A stretch of 52,038 nt of DNA from NCBI GenBank assembly GCA_021202635.1, contig JAJQCQ010000006.1:1-52038 (forward strand), read 5' to 3'. Positions 7,697 through 16,272 of the stretch are shown piece after piece. The translations under genes were made by a program, and so were the position numbers. This stretch comes from Lachnospiraceae bacterium (GTDB lineage: Bacteria > Bacillota > Clostridia > Lachnospirales > Lachnospiraceae). The notes beneath the pieces are model-generated. The model was not told the origin of the DNA. It did not search any database and saw only the letters and a list, made by a program, of their open reading frames with translations. Each line of letters begins with the position of its first letter. Within the stretch, counting starts at the first letter, position 1.

Positions 7697-9775
7697 TTAT
7701 CCTTTCGGATTCTCTTCTGCCGGATGGAAGGTCGGCACGATTTTTTCAACCATCTTTACAATATCCGCGTTATTTTCATAACTGGCTTCTGCCAGCTCTT
7801 CCAGCTGCTTCAGAAATTCTTCCACGTCAAAGGGGACGGGTTTTCCGATATAGATCAGTTCATTATCCGTTTTTTTAAGTCCCTCTTCCGCCATGAGTTT
7901 TTCTTCATACAGCTTTTCTCCGGGCCGTAAACCGGTGTATTCGATTTTGATATCCTCATCCGGTTTCAGTCCGGAAAGCCGGATCAGGTTGCGTGCCAGG
8001 GTATCAATTTTGACCGGCTCCCCCATATCCAGCACAAAGATCTCCCCGCCCCAGGCATAGGTGCCTGCCTGCAATACCAGGCCGACGGCTTCGGGAATGG
8101 ACATGAAGTACCTCGTTATTTCCTTATGGGTTACGCAAACCGGTCCCCCGGCTTCAATTTCCTTTTTAAACAAAGGGATCACCGAGCCATTGCTTCCAAG
8201 GACATTGCCGAAGCGTACGGCCACGAACTGTGTCCCTGTGCGGTCTTTGTTTTTCACGCTTTCGATCTTTAATTCTGAGCGGGTGCTTTTTTCTGAAGGT
8301 TTTTCCTCCCATCCTGCTGCTTTATGGTCCATCGGGTCACGGGCCGTCTGACCGTTGATGACTTTGTCTTTATGCGCATGAACAAATGGCAGCAGATCTG
8401 TCCTTCCGCTCTTGCTGATGGCATCCATGCTCTGAATGACCATTTCGCAGAGTCGTTTGGAGGCGCCCATGATATTCGTCGGGTTTACCGCCTTGTCCGT
8501 GCTGATCAGCACAAAGCGCTGTGTTCCGTGCATGAGTGCCGCATAGGCGGTCTTATATGTACCAATGACATTATTTTTGATCGCCTCATTCGGGCTGTGT
8601 TCCATCAGCGGGACGTGCTTGTGTGCCGCCGCATGATAGACAATATCCGGTCGATAGGTTTCAAAGACCTGGTTAATCCTTCGGCTGTCGCGGACGGAGC
8701 CGATCAGAACGACCAGGTTCAGATTCTGGTATTTGCGCCGCAGCTCCTGTTCGATCTCATAGGCATTGTTCTCGTAAATATCAAAAATGATCAGCTGCTT
8801 TGGCTCATGCCCGGCGATCTGCCGGCACAGCTCGCTTCCAATGGAGCCGCCCCCGCCGGTGACCAGGATGGTTTTGCCTTTCAGATACTGGAAGATTTCC
8901 TGCATATCGACCCTGATGGGTTCCCTGCCAAGCAGGTCTTCTACGGCTACGGATTTCAGTCGGCTGACCAGGACTTCTTCATTGGCAAGCTGGTAAATGC
9001 CAGGAAGACTCAGCAGCCTGCAGCCGGTCTCGCTGCATATATTTAAAATTTCCTTTTTTTCAGCAGCGGATGCCGTCGGGATGCAGAAATAGATTTCCTC
9101 TGCCCCGTACCTTTCTACAAATCCGGGAATATCTTCCCTGCCTCCCACAACAGGAACACCCTCAATATACCTTCCCCACTTATTATCATTGTCATCAATA
9201 AAGCAGCACGGCACCAGGTTCGTTTTATCGGACTGCTGCAGCTCTCTCACGACCGTCCTGCCGGCCGCTCCTGCCCCGATGATCATGACCTTCTTCGCAG
9301 GACTCTGCTCTGTATGAGCGTCTTTTTTTACTAAGACCTGTGTATAAAAGCGATAGCTGAACCGCATACCCGCAACGAGGATCATCTGCAATACGGCACC
9401 TACGATGTAATAAGAAAACGGCATCCGCCGGAACAGAACGGTGATCAGGATGCCGTGTACCGTCGAAGCGATCAGGGAAGATGCTGCATAACGGATCAGC
9501 TCGTGAAACCCGGCAAATCTCCATATTCCCCGATACATCCGCATGTACGAAAAAAATACGATGGAGGCAACAATATAGACTGGAATGAATCTGGCATAGG
9601 AGTGCAAGTATTCCAAAGGAATATCTGTATACCGGAAATCAAACCTGAGCCATAACCCAATAAAATAAGAAACTGCAATGGCAGCCGCGTCATACAGCAT
9701 AAGCCCCACAGCAATTACTTTCCAATGCTGCAAGCGCAGTCTGCCCCCGATATCTGTTTTCTTGCTGTTATTCAT
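7697..9775 (-). CDS. Membrane-bound CapD/PglF-type nucleotide-sugar 4,6-dehydratase
   Basis: A 692-residue protein of the polysaccharide biosynthesis CapD/PglF/WbpM family, which converts UDP-GlcNAc-type sugars to 4-keto-6-deoxy sugars for surface glycans. About four membrane helices occupy residues 17-145. A first Rossmann domain (VMIIGAGAAG, about 163-172) follows, then the catalytic extended-SDR domain with TGGGGSIGSE at 306-315. The STDKA at 425-429 and MGASKR at 436-441 match the long-form family, in which a Met replaces the SDR Tyr. A hydrophilic stretch at about 456-513 is longer than usual between the helix after MGASKR and FVAVRFGNVLGS, where family members normally have only a few residues. 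Standard glycan start: ATG at 9775. The helicase stop at 9895 lies 120 bases upstream, with no clear terminator between them. Confidence 0.9.
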   Translation of the reverse strand: MNNSKKTDIGGRLRLQHWKVIAVGLMLYDAAAIAVSYFIGLWLRFDFRYTDIPLEYLHSYARFIPVYIVASIVFFSYMRMYRGIWRFAGFHELIRYAASSLIASTVHGILITVLFRRMPFSYYIVGAVLQMILVAGMRFSYRFYTQVLVKKDAHTEQSPAKKVMIIGAGAAGRTVVRELQQSDKTNLVPCCFIDDNDNKWGRYIEGVPVVGGREDIPGFVERYGAEEIYFCIPTASAAEKKEILNICSETGCRLLSLPGIYQLANEEVLVSRLKSVAVEDLLGREPIRVDMQEIFQYLKGKTILVTGGGGSIGSELCRQIAGHEPKQLIIFDIYENNAYEIEQELRRKYQNLNLVVLIGSVRDSRRINQVFETYRPDIVYHAAAHKHVPLMEHSPNEAIKNNVIGTYKTAYAALMHGTQRFVLISTDKAVNPTNIMGASKRLCEMVIQSMDAISKSGRTDLLPFVHAHKDKVINGQTARDPMDHKAAGWEEKPSEKSTRSELKIESVKNKDRTGTQFVAVRFGNVLGSNGSVIPLFKKEIEAGGPVCVTHKEITRYFMSIPEAVGLVLQAGTYAWGGEIFVLDMGEPVKIDTLARNLIRLSGLKPDEDIKIEYTGLRPGEKLYEEKLMAEEGLKKTDNELIYIGKPVPFDVEEFLKQLEELAEASYENNADIVKMVEKIVPTFHPAEENPKG

Positions 9776-9894
9776 TCTTCAAACACTCCCTTACCCTGCC
9801 CACACAGGGATTTTCTCCTCCACTACTATTGTCACCCGCATGGAACGTCGTCTCTACCGCACAGGGGAAAGTCATAAAGAAAAAAGAATTGCAA

Positions 9895-11997
9895 TTATGC
9901 AGTCTTTCGCCAGTTTTTGCAGAGTTTATCCAGACGCCAGGTGCGTTTCTCGGAAAGCTGCCCTTTTTTATACTGGTCACGCTGCCGCCGTATCCAGGTT
10001 CCCAGATGCAGCCCATTTTTTGTAATATACTTTGCCGGAACCAGCAGATTCCCGTATTCTTTCATATAATCGGCTGCTGCCTGGAATCCTTTTTCCCATT
10101 TGGTTTCAAACTGGTTTTCCCAGTTCATGCCGATCGTATCCAGTCGTTTCACCTGGTCATCATCCGGCGGAGTTCCCTTTGCCGTTCCGGCGCGCAGAGA
10201 ACGGAGACGGTAGATCCATGTACCCAGTCGGATCCCGTCTTCGGTCACATATCCGGCCGGGACATCCAGATTGCGGTTTTCCAGGTAATACCGGTAAGCA
10301 GCCGCATAGTTCCGTTCCCAGTAATAGTCCAGGACATCCCAGGCCATACCCAGATCATTCAGCTTCTGGATCCGGTCAGGGGTCAGGTATTTCTGGCGTG
10401 CACCGGCATTTTCACAGGCACGTATATCGGCAATCCAGGAGCCAAGGGCGACCCCTTCTTCATCCACATACTTTGCAGGCGGATTCAGGTCACCATATTT
10501 CTCATGATACCGCTTTGCCGCCGCATAATTCCGCTCCCAGGTCCGGTCATTCACTGCTTCCCAGCGCATGCCGATGGAATCCAGCCTGCGGATGCGCTCT
10601 TCCGTCAGCGTACCGGCAGCCTCCCCTTTCCGGGTTTTTCTCTGATTATAAATCCAGTTGCCGAGGGCGTAGCCGTCTTCTGTAACATACCGGTAAGGGA
10701 CATCCAGGTTCCCGTTTTCCCTGTAAAAAGCTTCTGCCTGTTCATACATCAGATCCCAAGACGCGGTCAGCGTGTCATTCAGTTTTTCAAACAGGATGCG
10801 GCAGTCATGCACCTCATCGATAATCCGGAAATGCTCGTTCACGATTATGCCGCCCTCCCCGAGGCTGCGGTAATAGGATGTGACCAGCTGCATCTCCTCT
10901 TCGATCTCGCTGATGCTCCACAGGGAGTTTAAATTTGCAACGATGTCGAAGATCACAGCATTTTTCTTTCTGCTTGCCGACAAAGCCCTGCCGATCTGCT
11001 GCTTATAGACAATCGGGGAAACGGTCGGCCGCAGGAGGATGACCCCGCTGATGTCTTCGATATGGACTCCTTCGTTCAATGCATCAATACAGTAGAGGAG
11101 CCGCAGATGCGTGTCGTCATGGTCGTTCCGGAAATCATCAAACGCCCGGTCAGCCCCCGGGTCGCTGGAATACAGGGAATAAACATGCGGATGCGCATCT
11201 ACTTTCGCAAACCATTCCAGGTGGCGCATCATCTCATCCATATGCTCTTTGCTCGAGCAGAACACAATATATTTCCCGGTGCGGTCTGCCATATGTTTAT
11301 CAAAAATCACATCCAGTCCATCTGCCATATCCAGGGCGCGGCGTAACTCCTCCAGATACCGCTCACACTCGTCCCGGACCAGCTTGCTCCGGCTCTGCCG
11401 GATGCGTCTCTCATACCTGACCAGGTCCTTCTGCCAGGAATAAACAGAGAGCACGTATTTCGGCGGATTCAGGATGCCCCGGACAATCGCCTCGCTAAGG
11501 CCCATCTCCGAAGCGATGTTTCCGTCAAAAAGCTCATCCGCCATATCACGCTGGTTATCCAGGTAACGGATATTGGTGGCCGACAGCCCGAGGACCGGGA
11601 CTTCCGGGAATGCGGACAGCAGCCGCTGCACCCCCTGTCCCCACATTTTTGCGCCGCAGCGGTGAAACTCATCCAGGATGATATAGGACGGAGCCAGCTC
11701 CTGAATTTCCTCGTCATTCATCAGCATCAGCTTCGCATAGGTACAGGAGCAGATGTTCTCCGGGATTTCACCGCCGGTTTCTGCCTGCAGGTTTTCCAGC
11801 TGCGTGCGAAAGATGTATTCCGAGGGGGAAAGCCAGAGAACCTGTTTTTCCGGATGGTCCGCGCAGAGCCGGAAACCGATGAACGACTTCCCGGTCCCGG
11901 TCGGATGGATGACAGCCGCCTTCCCGGAATTTTCCATCATATCCACGGCAGCGTCATACGCTGACTGGTTATGGTCATACAGCGCAACTTCCAACAT
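9895..11997 (-). CDS. DEAH-type helicase with four helicase-associated (HA) repeats
   Basis: A 700-residue superfamily 2 helicase. The ATG at 11997 is chosen because GGAGGTGAGG stands directly before it; the frame stays open to 12183, but the extra 62 residues look non-coding. The Walker A motif HPTGTGKS is at 31-38 and the DEFH box (ILDEFHRCG) at about 109-112. A helicase C domain follows (IVFCSSKEHMDEM; QQIGRAL). Residues from about 430 to the end are four tandem HA repeats of about 68 residues, each with W(D/E)..Y..A..Y....GNL.VP..Y....G..LG.WI. HA repeats occur in bacterial SF2 proteins often found in accessory DNA and probably bind nucleic acid. Substrate and pathway are unknown. It may belong to the adjacent island, or to an older insertion between core genes. 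Confidence 0.85.
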   Translation of the reverse strand: MLEVALYDHNQSAYDAAVDMMENSGKAAVIHPTGTGKSFIGFRLCADHPEKQVLWLSPSEYIFRTQLENLQAETGGEIPENICSCTYAKLMLMNDEEIQELAPSYIILDEFHRCGAKMWGQGVQRLLSAFPEVPVLGLSATNIRYLDNQRDMADELFDGNIASEMGLSEAIVRGILNPPKYVLSVYSWQKDLVRYERRIRQSRSKLVRDECERYLEELRRALDMADGLDVIFDKHMADRTGKYIVFCSSKEHMDEMMRHLEWFAKVDAHPHVYSLYSSDPGADRAFDDFRNDHDDTHLRLLYCIDALNEGVHIEDISGVILLRPTVSPIVYKQQIGRALSASRKKNAVIFDIVANLNSLWSISEIEEEMQLVTSYYRSLGEGGIIVNEHFRIIDEVHDCRILFEKLNDTLTASWDLMYEQAEAFYRENGNLDVPYRYVTEDGYALGNWIYNQRKTRKGEAAGTLTEERIRRLDSIGMRWEAVNDRTWERNYAAAKRYHEKYGDLNPPAKYVDEEGVALGSWIADIRACENAGARQKYLTPDRIQKLNDLGMAWDVLDYYWERNYAAAYRYYLENRNLDVPAGYVTEDGIRLGTWIYRLRSLRAGTAKGTPPDDDQVKRLDTIGMNWENQFETKWEKGFQAAADYMKEYGNLLVPAKYITKNGLHLGTWIRRQRDQYKKGQLSEKRTWRLDKLCKNWRKTA

Positions 11998-12233
11998 CCT
12001 CACCTCCGAAAAAACGCATAGCTTCGCCATCCTGTCCGTTTTTGGGCAGGCTGAAATAAGATGACATCCTTTACCAGCAGCAGCGGCGAAGCGACATGCA
12101 GTCAGTGACAGGAATTTGTACCAGGACTCTGACTCCTGGAAAATATATTCTGTACATCTGCGCAGTTTAGGTATAAAATTCACCTAAGAAGACCGAACCA
12201 TATGCAGGCCGGATTGTTCCCGCGCATCAGGGC

Positions 12234-12259
12234 TGTCCCTTAGTAAAACACTAAGGGAG
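12234..12259 (+). repeat. Left 26-bp inverted repeat of the recombinase element
   Basis: TGTCCCTTAGTAAAACACTA followed by AGGGAG. The core CCCTTAGT/ACTAAGGG (12237-12257) is itself a perfect 8-bp hairpin with loop AAAAC. The same sequence occurs in reverse complement at 14025-14050 with one mismatch. The run of T at 12263-12268 would let it act as a terminator on the plus strand. Confidence 0.75.
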
Positions 12260-12428
12260 CAGTTTTTTCGTACTGAAAAATATGTTACAATCCTTAAGTA
12301 CTCATGAATTTTACATCACAACGTTCCTGCTGTCAAGACATGTGGCGGGGACTTACCTGTTTTTTACCTGCTTTTTGCCAGAATATACGTTGCATATGGG
12401 TATAAGAATTAATAACATGTTTATTGTC

Positions 12429-12467
12429 AGTGGTCGAATTCGTGGTCAGAGTTCGGCCACTTTTTTT
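12429..12467 (+). terminator. Terminator-like hairpin in the recombinase leader
   Basis: AGTGGTCGAA pairs with TTCGGCCACT (one wobble) around a 13-base loop and is followed by seven T. It contains the first copy of a GTGGTC-N5-CGTGGTCAGA repeat that recurs after the recombinase gene. No plus-strand gene precedes it, so it may attenuate or insulate recombinase transcription. Confidence 0.6.
12430..12450 (+). repeat. Left copy of the GTGGTC...CGTGGTCAGA direct repeat
   Basis: GTGGTC, a five-base gap, then CGTGGTCAGA. A second copy in the same orientation at 13952-13973 has a six-base gap. Together they flank the recombinase gene and are candidate recombinase binding sites, an inference from their position. 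Confidence 0.55.
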
Positions 12468-12468
12468 A

Positions 12469-12503
12469 TCCAATAGGAAAGTTCTCCGAACTTCCCTATT
12501 GGA
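12469..12503 (+). promoter_or_regulatory. Long imperfect hairpin in the recombinase leader
   Basis: TCCAATAGGAAAGTTC at 12469-12484 pairs with GAACTTCCCTATTGGA at 12488-12503 with a single mismatch and a three-base loop. It directly follows the T run of the terminator-like hairpin. It could be an RNA structure or a folded single-strand recombination site; neither can be decided from sequence alone. Confidence 0.5.
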
Positions 12504-12575
12504 CAAAAACCCTCCGGGGGATGCACATGCCGCGCTAGAGGAAACTGTCTGCTTACACAGACGCACGGCAGCGCG

Positions 12576-12598
12576 AGAATCCCGCAAAGCGGGATTCT
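12576..12598 (+). promoter_or_regulatory. Perfect 10-bp hairpin just upstream of the recombinase start
   Basis: AGAATCCCGC and GCGGGATTCT pair perfectly around the loop AAA, ending about 30 bases before the ribosome site. It is a candidate for translational or processing control. Confidence 0.4.
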
Positions 12599-12641
12599 AT
12601 ATAAATGACGTGGCTTTGAACGAGGAAGAGAGGAAAGGAAA

Positions 12642-13871
12642 ATGGGAAGACGAGGAGAAAACATCCGCAAAAGGAAAGACGGGCGATGGGAAGCGCGGGT
12701 AATCTGCGGCCGGCCTGTAAATGGCAGGACAAACTACAAGTATCTGTACAGCCGCACTTATCAGGGAGCCAGAAACCTGAAGAAAAGCTTCCTGGCCGAT
12801 CTGGATACCAAGCCGGGTACCGATCTGAATACGGTGTCAGCATCCTTAGTTACTTCCCTGGCGGGCAGGTCAGACACTCCTGTTCCGGCCGCTGTCAGGC
12901 CGTCAGCGAAGCCAGAAAAATCCCCTGTTCTCTTCCGCACGGTGGCTGAAGAATGGCTGGAGAGCAAAAAACTTTCCGTCAAAGAATCCTCTTACGCTGT
13001 CTATTCACTCATGGTTAAAAAGCACCTTCTTCCGGAATTTGGCGACCTGCCCATCAATGAAGTAGATTCTGCCAGGATCGGAAAATTGCTTTTGTATAAG
13101 AAAGAGCACGGACGCATCAGCAATGGAAGCTGTCTCTCTGACAAGACCGTTTCCGAAATCAAGGGAACCCTGAACCGTATCTTACGGTTTGCAAAATCCC
13201 GGAAGATCATTGATGCTGTACCGGAGTCCATGCCGGTCAGTGTGAAGCAGGCCCGGATTGCCGTCCTGACTAAACAGGAACAGGAATTAATGGAAGCAGA
13301 AGCCTTAAAGGAAGACACCCCTTTTACCCTTGGCATCCTCCTCTGCCTGAACACAGGCATACGTGAAGGGGAACTTTGCGGCCTGCGCTGGACGGATTTT
13401 GACTGGGAGAGCGGGACGCTTTCCATCAGCAGGACGGTCTCCCGCATTTCCAATGCCGGTACGGAATTCGGTTCCAGAACCAGGGTGATCGTCGGAAAAC
13501 CCAAAACCGATTGCTCCATCCGGACAATTCCAATCCCTTCTGACATCTTGCCATATCTGAAAGAACGTGCCCTGACAGGGGATGAATATGTCGTTACAGG
13601 CAGCGAAAAATTCATGGAACCCAGGGTATGCCGCGACCGGTTCCGGCGTTTTGAAAGACGCGCCAGAGTGAAGCATCACAATTTTCATGTCCTGCGCCAT
13701 ACATTTTCCACGACCTGCGTGGAGCGCGGCATCAGTATTAAAATTCTCAGCGAAATCCTTGGACATTCTGATATAAAGATTACCCTTCAGCGGTACGTAC
13801 ACCCCTCACTGGAATCGAAAAAAGCGGAAATAAACAAACTGCCAACCTTTATGAGCCGCAGGCAGGAATAA
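12642..13871 (+). CDS. Tyrosine recombinase / integrase
   Basis: A 409-residue site-specific recombinase. The ATG at 12642 follows GAGGAAAGGAAA. The N-terminus (MGRRGENIRKRKDGRWEAR) is the arm-type binding region seen in many Firmicutes integrases. A SAM-like core-binding domain covers about 95-190 and the catalytic domain about 205-395. The full active-site set is visible: R241 (TGIREGE), K288 (GKPKTD), H349 and R352 (HVLRH), H375 (ILGHSD) and the nucleophile Y385 (QRYVHP). The enzyme therefore looks intact. It is flanked by a GTGGTC direct repeat and, further out, by hairpin-forming inverted repeats, so it could move this small segment or the neighbouring defence genes. No excisionase gene was recognised. 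Confidence 0.93.
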   Translation: MGRRGENIRKRKDGRWEARVICGRPVNGRTNYKYLYSRTYQGARNLKKSFLADLDTKPGTDLNTVSASLVTSLAGRSDTPVPAAVRPSAKPEKSPVLFRTVAEEWLESKKLSVKESSYAVYSLMVKKHLLPEFGDLPINEVDSARIGKLLLYKKEHGRISNGSCLSDKTVSEIKGTLNRILRFAKSRKIIDAVPESMPVSVKQARIAVLTKQEQELMEAEALKEDTPFTLGILLCLNTGIREGELCGLRWTDFDWESGTLSISRTVSRISNAGTEFGSRTRVIVGKPKTDCSIRTIPIPSDILPYLKERALTGDEYVVTGSEKFMEPRVCRDRFRRFERRARVKHHNFHVLRHTFSTTCVERGISIKILSEILGHSDIKITLQRYVHPSLESKKAEINKLPTFMSRRQE

Positions 13872-13951
13872 GAAACTCTTCCAATATATGAAAAAACAGA
13901 ACAGACAGAAGCTACATGCGTCAGAAAAAATAAAACCTGCAAGCATTAAGA

Positions 13952-13973
13952 GTGGTCAGTTTTCGTGGTCAGA
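13952..13973 (+). repeat. Right copy of the GTGGTC...CGTGGTCAGA direct repeat
   Basis: GTGGTC, a six-base gap, then CGTGGTCAGA, in the same orientation as the copy at 12430-12450. The two copies span the recombinase gene. Confidence 0.55.
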
Positions 13974-14024
13974 AAAATATCAGTGAACAGAAAAGCCGCA
14001 GGGGAAAGGCCTTCAAGATGGGTA

Positions 14025-14050
14025 CTCCCTTAGTGTTTTACTAAAGGACA
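14025..14050 (-). repeat. Right 26-bp inverted repeat of the recombinase element
   Basis: The reverse complement reads TGTCCTTTAGTAAAACACTA then AGGGAG, matching the repeat at 12234-12259 with one mismatch. Here no T run follows, so it is more likely an element end than a terminator. The two repeats enclose about 1.8 kb. Confidence 0.75.
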
Positions 14051-14204
14051 ATCCCAAATGGATCACCCTGTAATTGCAACCTGCCCCAATCATCGCTCTG
14101 CCTGACCACTGCCAGATGCAGCTATATCTATCCGATCATGCTTTTTACTCATTCCCATGGTATCCTTGTACGTATTTACATGCAAAAATAATGCATTGGA
14201 CAAC

Positions 14205-14275
14205 AAAAAGAAGCCCGGACAGTTACAATCTTCACTGTTTATTTGCAGTGTGATAATGACCGTCCGGGCTTTTTC
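14205..14275 (-). terminator. Terminator of the RloAB operon
   Basis: AAGCCCGGAC at 14211-14220 and GTCCGGGCTT at 14262-14271 form a perfect stem, with an inner CACTG/CAGTG stem. On the minus strand it is followed by CTTTTTG and on the plus strand by TTTTT, so it could work both ways. Confidence 0.75.
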
Positions 14276-14331
14276 GGTTTCTACTTGATTCCTATTCATC
14301 TTCTGTCTTTGGTTCAGACTTAAATTTGTCA

Positions 14332-14979
14332 TCAAGCATTAACCTTTCTCTTGATTTCTCCTACCAACTCATGAACTATAGTTGCCGGAAACATCTTCGA
14401 TGGTAACTGCTTTCCATCCCTTATACATTGTTCGTATTTATCTTCCGCTAATTTCAGTGCCTTCTCTTCATCGCCAGATTCACAAAGCCTTTTATACATA
14501 TCAGCATCTGATTTGGAATAATCCTGGCCGGTTCTCGTTTTATACAACTCTCCAAATCTTGAACAGCATACCCATGATTCTTGAATCACAGGCATACTGC
14601 CAAAATAAGCATACATCCATATCTCAAAGCACGGATTTGACCAGCCAACATTGATTCCTGCCTTCTTAGCGTCTCCGATAATCTGGTCAAAATTCTGTAC
14701 CTGATCCCTGTCAAAGACAATCCAGGGGATTCTATATTGTGCTTCATAAGCGGTCATTTCCAAACACTTTTGAATCAGATTTTTCGTTTTTGTTTCAATA
14801 ACCTTGATAACAAGTTTCTTTTTTACATTTTCCGGCAGGCTGTCATGGAGCCCGGTAAAATAGCAGCGTTCTGTCGCTTCGGTATCTGTCACGACCAGAT
14901 AATAACCCATTTCCGGAACACGCTTTTCCATTCGCTGGTCACGTGATTTTCTGTTGCCGGTTCTATCTTTTCGAGCCAT
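14332..14979 (-). CDS. RloB-family protein (AbiL-type defence, second component)
   Basis: A 215-residue RloB-like protein. RloB/AbiLii proteins have a Toprim-like fold and act with an RloA/AbiLi ATPase in abortive phage resistance. Seen here: the acidic motif VVTDTEATERCYF (E34), the Toprim-like pair FDRD (D90, D92), and the conserved SNPCFEIWMYAYFG at 114-127. The ATG at 14979 lies three bases after the stop of the upstream ATPase gene, and its ribosome site GAGGAGG is inside that gene's last codons, so the two are translationally coupled. A two-gene toxin/ATPase arrangement similar in logic to PARIS is an inference; the family call itself is secure. Confidence 0.88.
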   Translation of the reverse strand: MARKDRTGNRKSRDQRMEKRVPEMGYYLVVTDTEATERCYFTGLHDSLPENVKKKLVIKVIETKTKNLIQKCLEMTAYEAQYRIPWIVFDRDQVQNFDQIIGDAKKAGINVGWSNPCFEIWMYAYFGSMPVIQESWVCCSRFGELYKTRTGQDYSKSDADMYKRLCESGDEEKALKLAEDKYEQCIRDGKQLPSKMFPATIVHELVGEIKRKVNA

Positions 14980-14982
14980 AGA

Positions 14983-16239
14983 TCATTCCTCCTCTAAAAA
15001 CGCTATTGTTTTCAAGGATGGAATCGCCCCATACTTACCAAGCAAATAATTTTTCTCATAGCTCTCATCTTTTCGTATCCGGGCACCTGTTTCATCCACA
15101 AAATCCGCAAGTGAATATAATGTTGAAACGCCCGCATCATCCTTTTCGGTAAACCAAATCTCATCCCGCCGCAATAGTTGATTCGATAGCTGCCATGTAT
15201 CATGTGTCGTAAAAACCAGCTGTGCATGATTCCGATTTGTCTCAGGATTAAGGAACGTCAAAACAAAATTTCTTACCAGTAAAGGATGCAGTCGTGCGTT
15301 TAACTCATCAATGAAAAACACGCCGCCATTTTTCAAGACGCTTTCCAATTCTGGATACAAAGCAAACATCTTCAGCGTTCCTGCGGACTCTTCTGACAAA
15401 GGGATTTTCGCCATTTCATCAGAGCCTTTCTTTTGATGCAATGCATCAATCATATATTTTTCATCTTTCGCATCTTCCTGCTGCGGAAGCTTCGTAACCT
15501 CAAACCCTTTGATTGTTTCGTCAAAAGACGCAAAGTAGTCAATTACTTTCTCCCTAACACGTTCGTCAGTGACGAATCCTTTTGGAAGAAGCCTTGACAT
15601 AAAGAAGTTTGTTACCGCATTTCCAAAATCAGCAAACTCATTATTGAGAAACCAGTCCCGAACCAGCTTACATTTTGCAATTTTGAGTTTAGCTCCGAGG
15701 GATACAATTAAAACCTGCTTTTCTAATGCAACTTCGATATTCTCTCTGCTTGCCTTCGGTATACCGGAGAGATCTAATGTTTCCTTATCCCGATAAAAAA
15801 TCATGGAATACTTCCGGGCAGTACGCGCCTTATAATTCAGCCACTCTTCCGTAATGCCATCCTCACCAATGCAGAACCCATAGTTATAGGATTTCTCGGT
15901 TTTATCTTCTGAAACCGTAAAATATACTTCAAAACTCGTGTCTTCCTTTTCAGAGGATACATCAAACAGAAACGGGCGCGGTCTTACATCTTCAAAATTT
16001 TTTTCATCATCACCATATTTAAAGGAATCGGCAACATACTCACTCATATATTCAAACGCGCCATACACATTTGATTTTCCGCTTGCATTCGCACCATAGA
16101 TTACTGCAACCGGTAGTATTTTTTCTCCTCCAACAGTTACAACTCTCTCTGAAAACTCAGTCATTTTTGTGGCTGACAAATCTAAAGTCGTATCATCACG
16201 GAAGGAATTAAAATTTTTGAAATTAAATTGTATAAGCAT
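14983..16239 (-). CDS. RloA/AbiLi-type AAA ATPase (defence sensor)
   Basis: A 418-residue ATPase of the ABC/SMC-like AAA_15/AAA_21 group used in RloAB/AbiL and related anti-phage systems. Motifs: Walker A GANASGKS at 49-56, signature-like LSEESAGT at 281-288, Walker B VFFIDE at 307-312 followed by NARLHP, and the switch histidine in FTTHD at about 346. The N-terminal IQFNFKNFNSFRD is the usual opening of the family. The start is the ATG at 16239 with AAGGATGG upstream. It shares a promoter (16273-16300) and a terminator with the downstream RloB gene. In known systems the ATPase senses phage activity and controls the Toprim partner; that role is inferred here. Confidence 0.88.
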   Translation of the reverse strand: MLIQFNFKNFNSFRDDTTLDLSATKMTEFSERVVTVGGEKILPVAVIYGANASGKSNVYGAFEYMSEYVADSFKYGDDEKNFEDVRPRPFLFDVSSEKEDTSFEVYFTVSEDKTEKSYNYGFCIGEDGITEEWLNYKARTARKYSMIFYRDKETLDLSGIPKASRENIEVALEKQVLIVSLGAKLKIAKCKLVRDWFLNNEFADFGNAVTNFFMSRLLPKGFVTDERVREKVIDYFASFDETIKGFEVTKLPQQEDAKDEKYMIDALHQKKGSDEMAKIPLSEESAGTLKMFALYPELESVLKNGGVFFIDELNARLHPLLVRNFVLTFLNPETNRNHAQLVFTTHDTWQLSNQLLRRDEIWFTEKDDAGVSTLYSLADFVDETGARIRKDESYEKNYLLGKYGAIPSLKTIAFLEEE

Positions 16240-16272
16240 AAAGCCACCATCCTTTTCGGCTGTTATACCACT

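Larger units (their letters stand above)
11998..12641. other. Gene-free stretch ahead of the recombinase gene
   Basis: This 644-base region holds no convincing gene. It contains the left hairpin repeat of the putative element (12234-12259), a terminator-like hairpin (12429-12467), a long imperfect hairpin (12469-12503) and a short perfect hairpin (12576-12598) just before the recombinase ribosome site. The stretch between 12260 and 12428 is AT-rich and otherwise unremarkable. Confidence 0.7.
13872..14331. other. Gene-free stretch between the recombinase and rloB-like genes
   Basis: The two neighbouring genes converge here. The region holds the second GTGGTC direct repeat, the right hairpin inverted repeat and the terminator of the RloAB operon. 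An 81-codon minus-strand ORF (14090-14335) crosses that terminator and resembles no family, so no gene is called. Confidence 0.7.

Noticed and set aside
12282-12476. 64-codon ORF ahead of the recombinase
   Set aside because: It runs through the terminator-like hairpin, has no ribosome site and no similarity; a phage-type excisionase would have a recognisable helix-turn-helix.
14090-14335. 81-codon minus-strand ORF after the RloB-like gene
   Set aside because: It reads across the operon's terminator hairpin, overlaps the end of the upstream gene, has no ribosome site and resembles no family.
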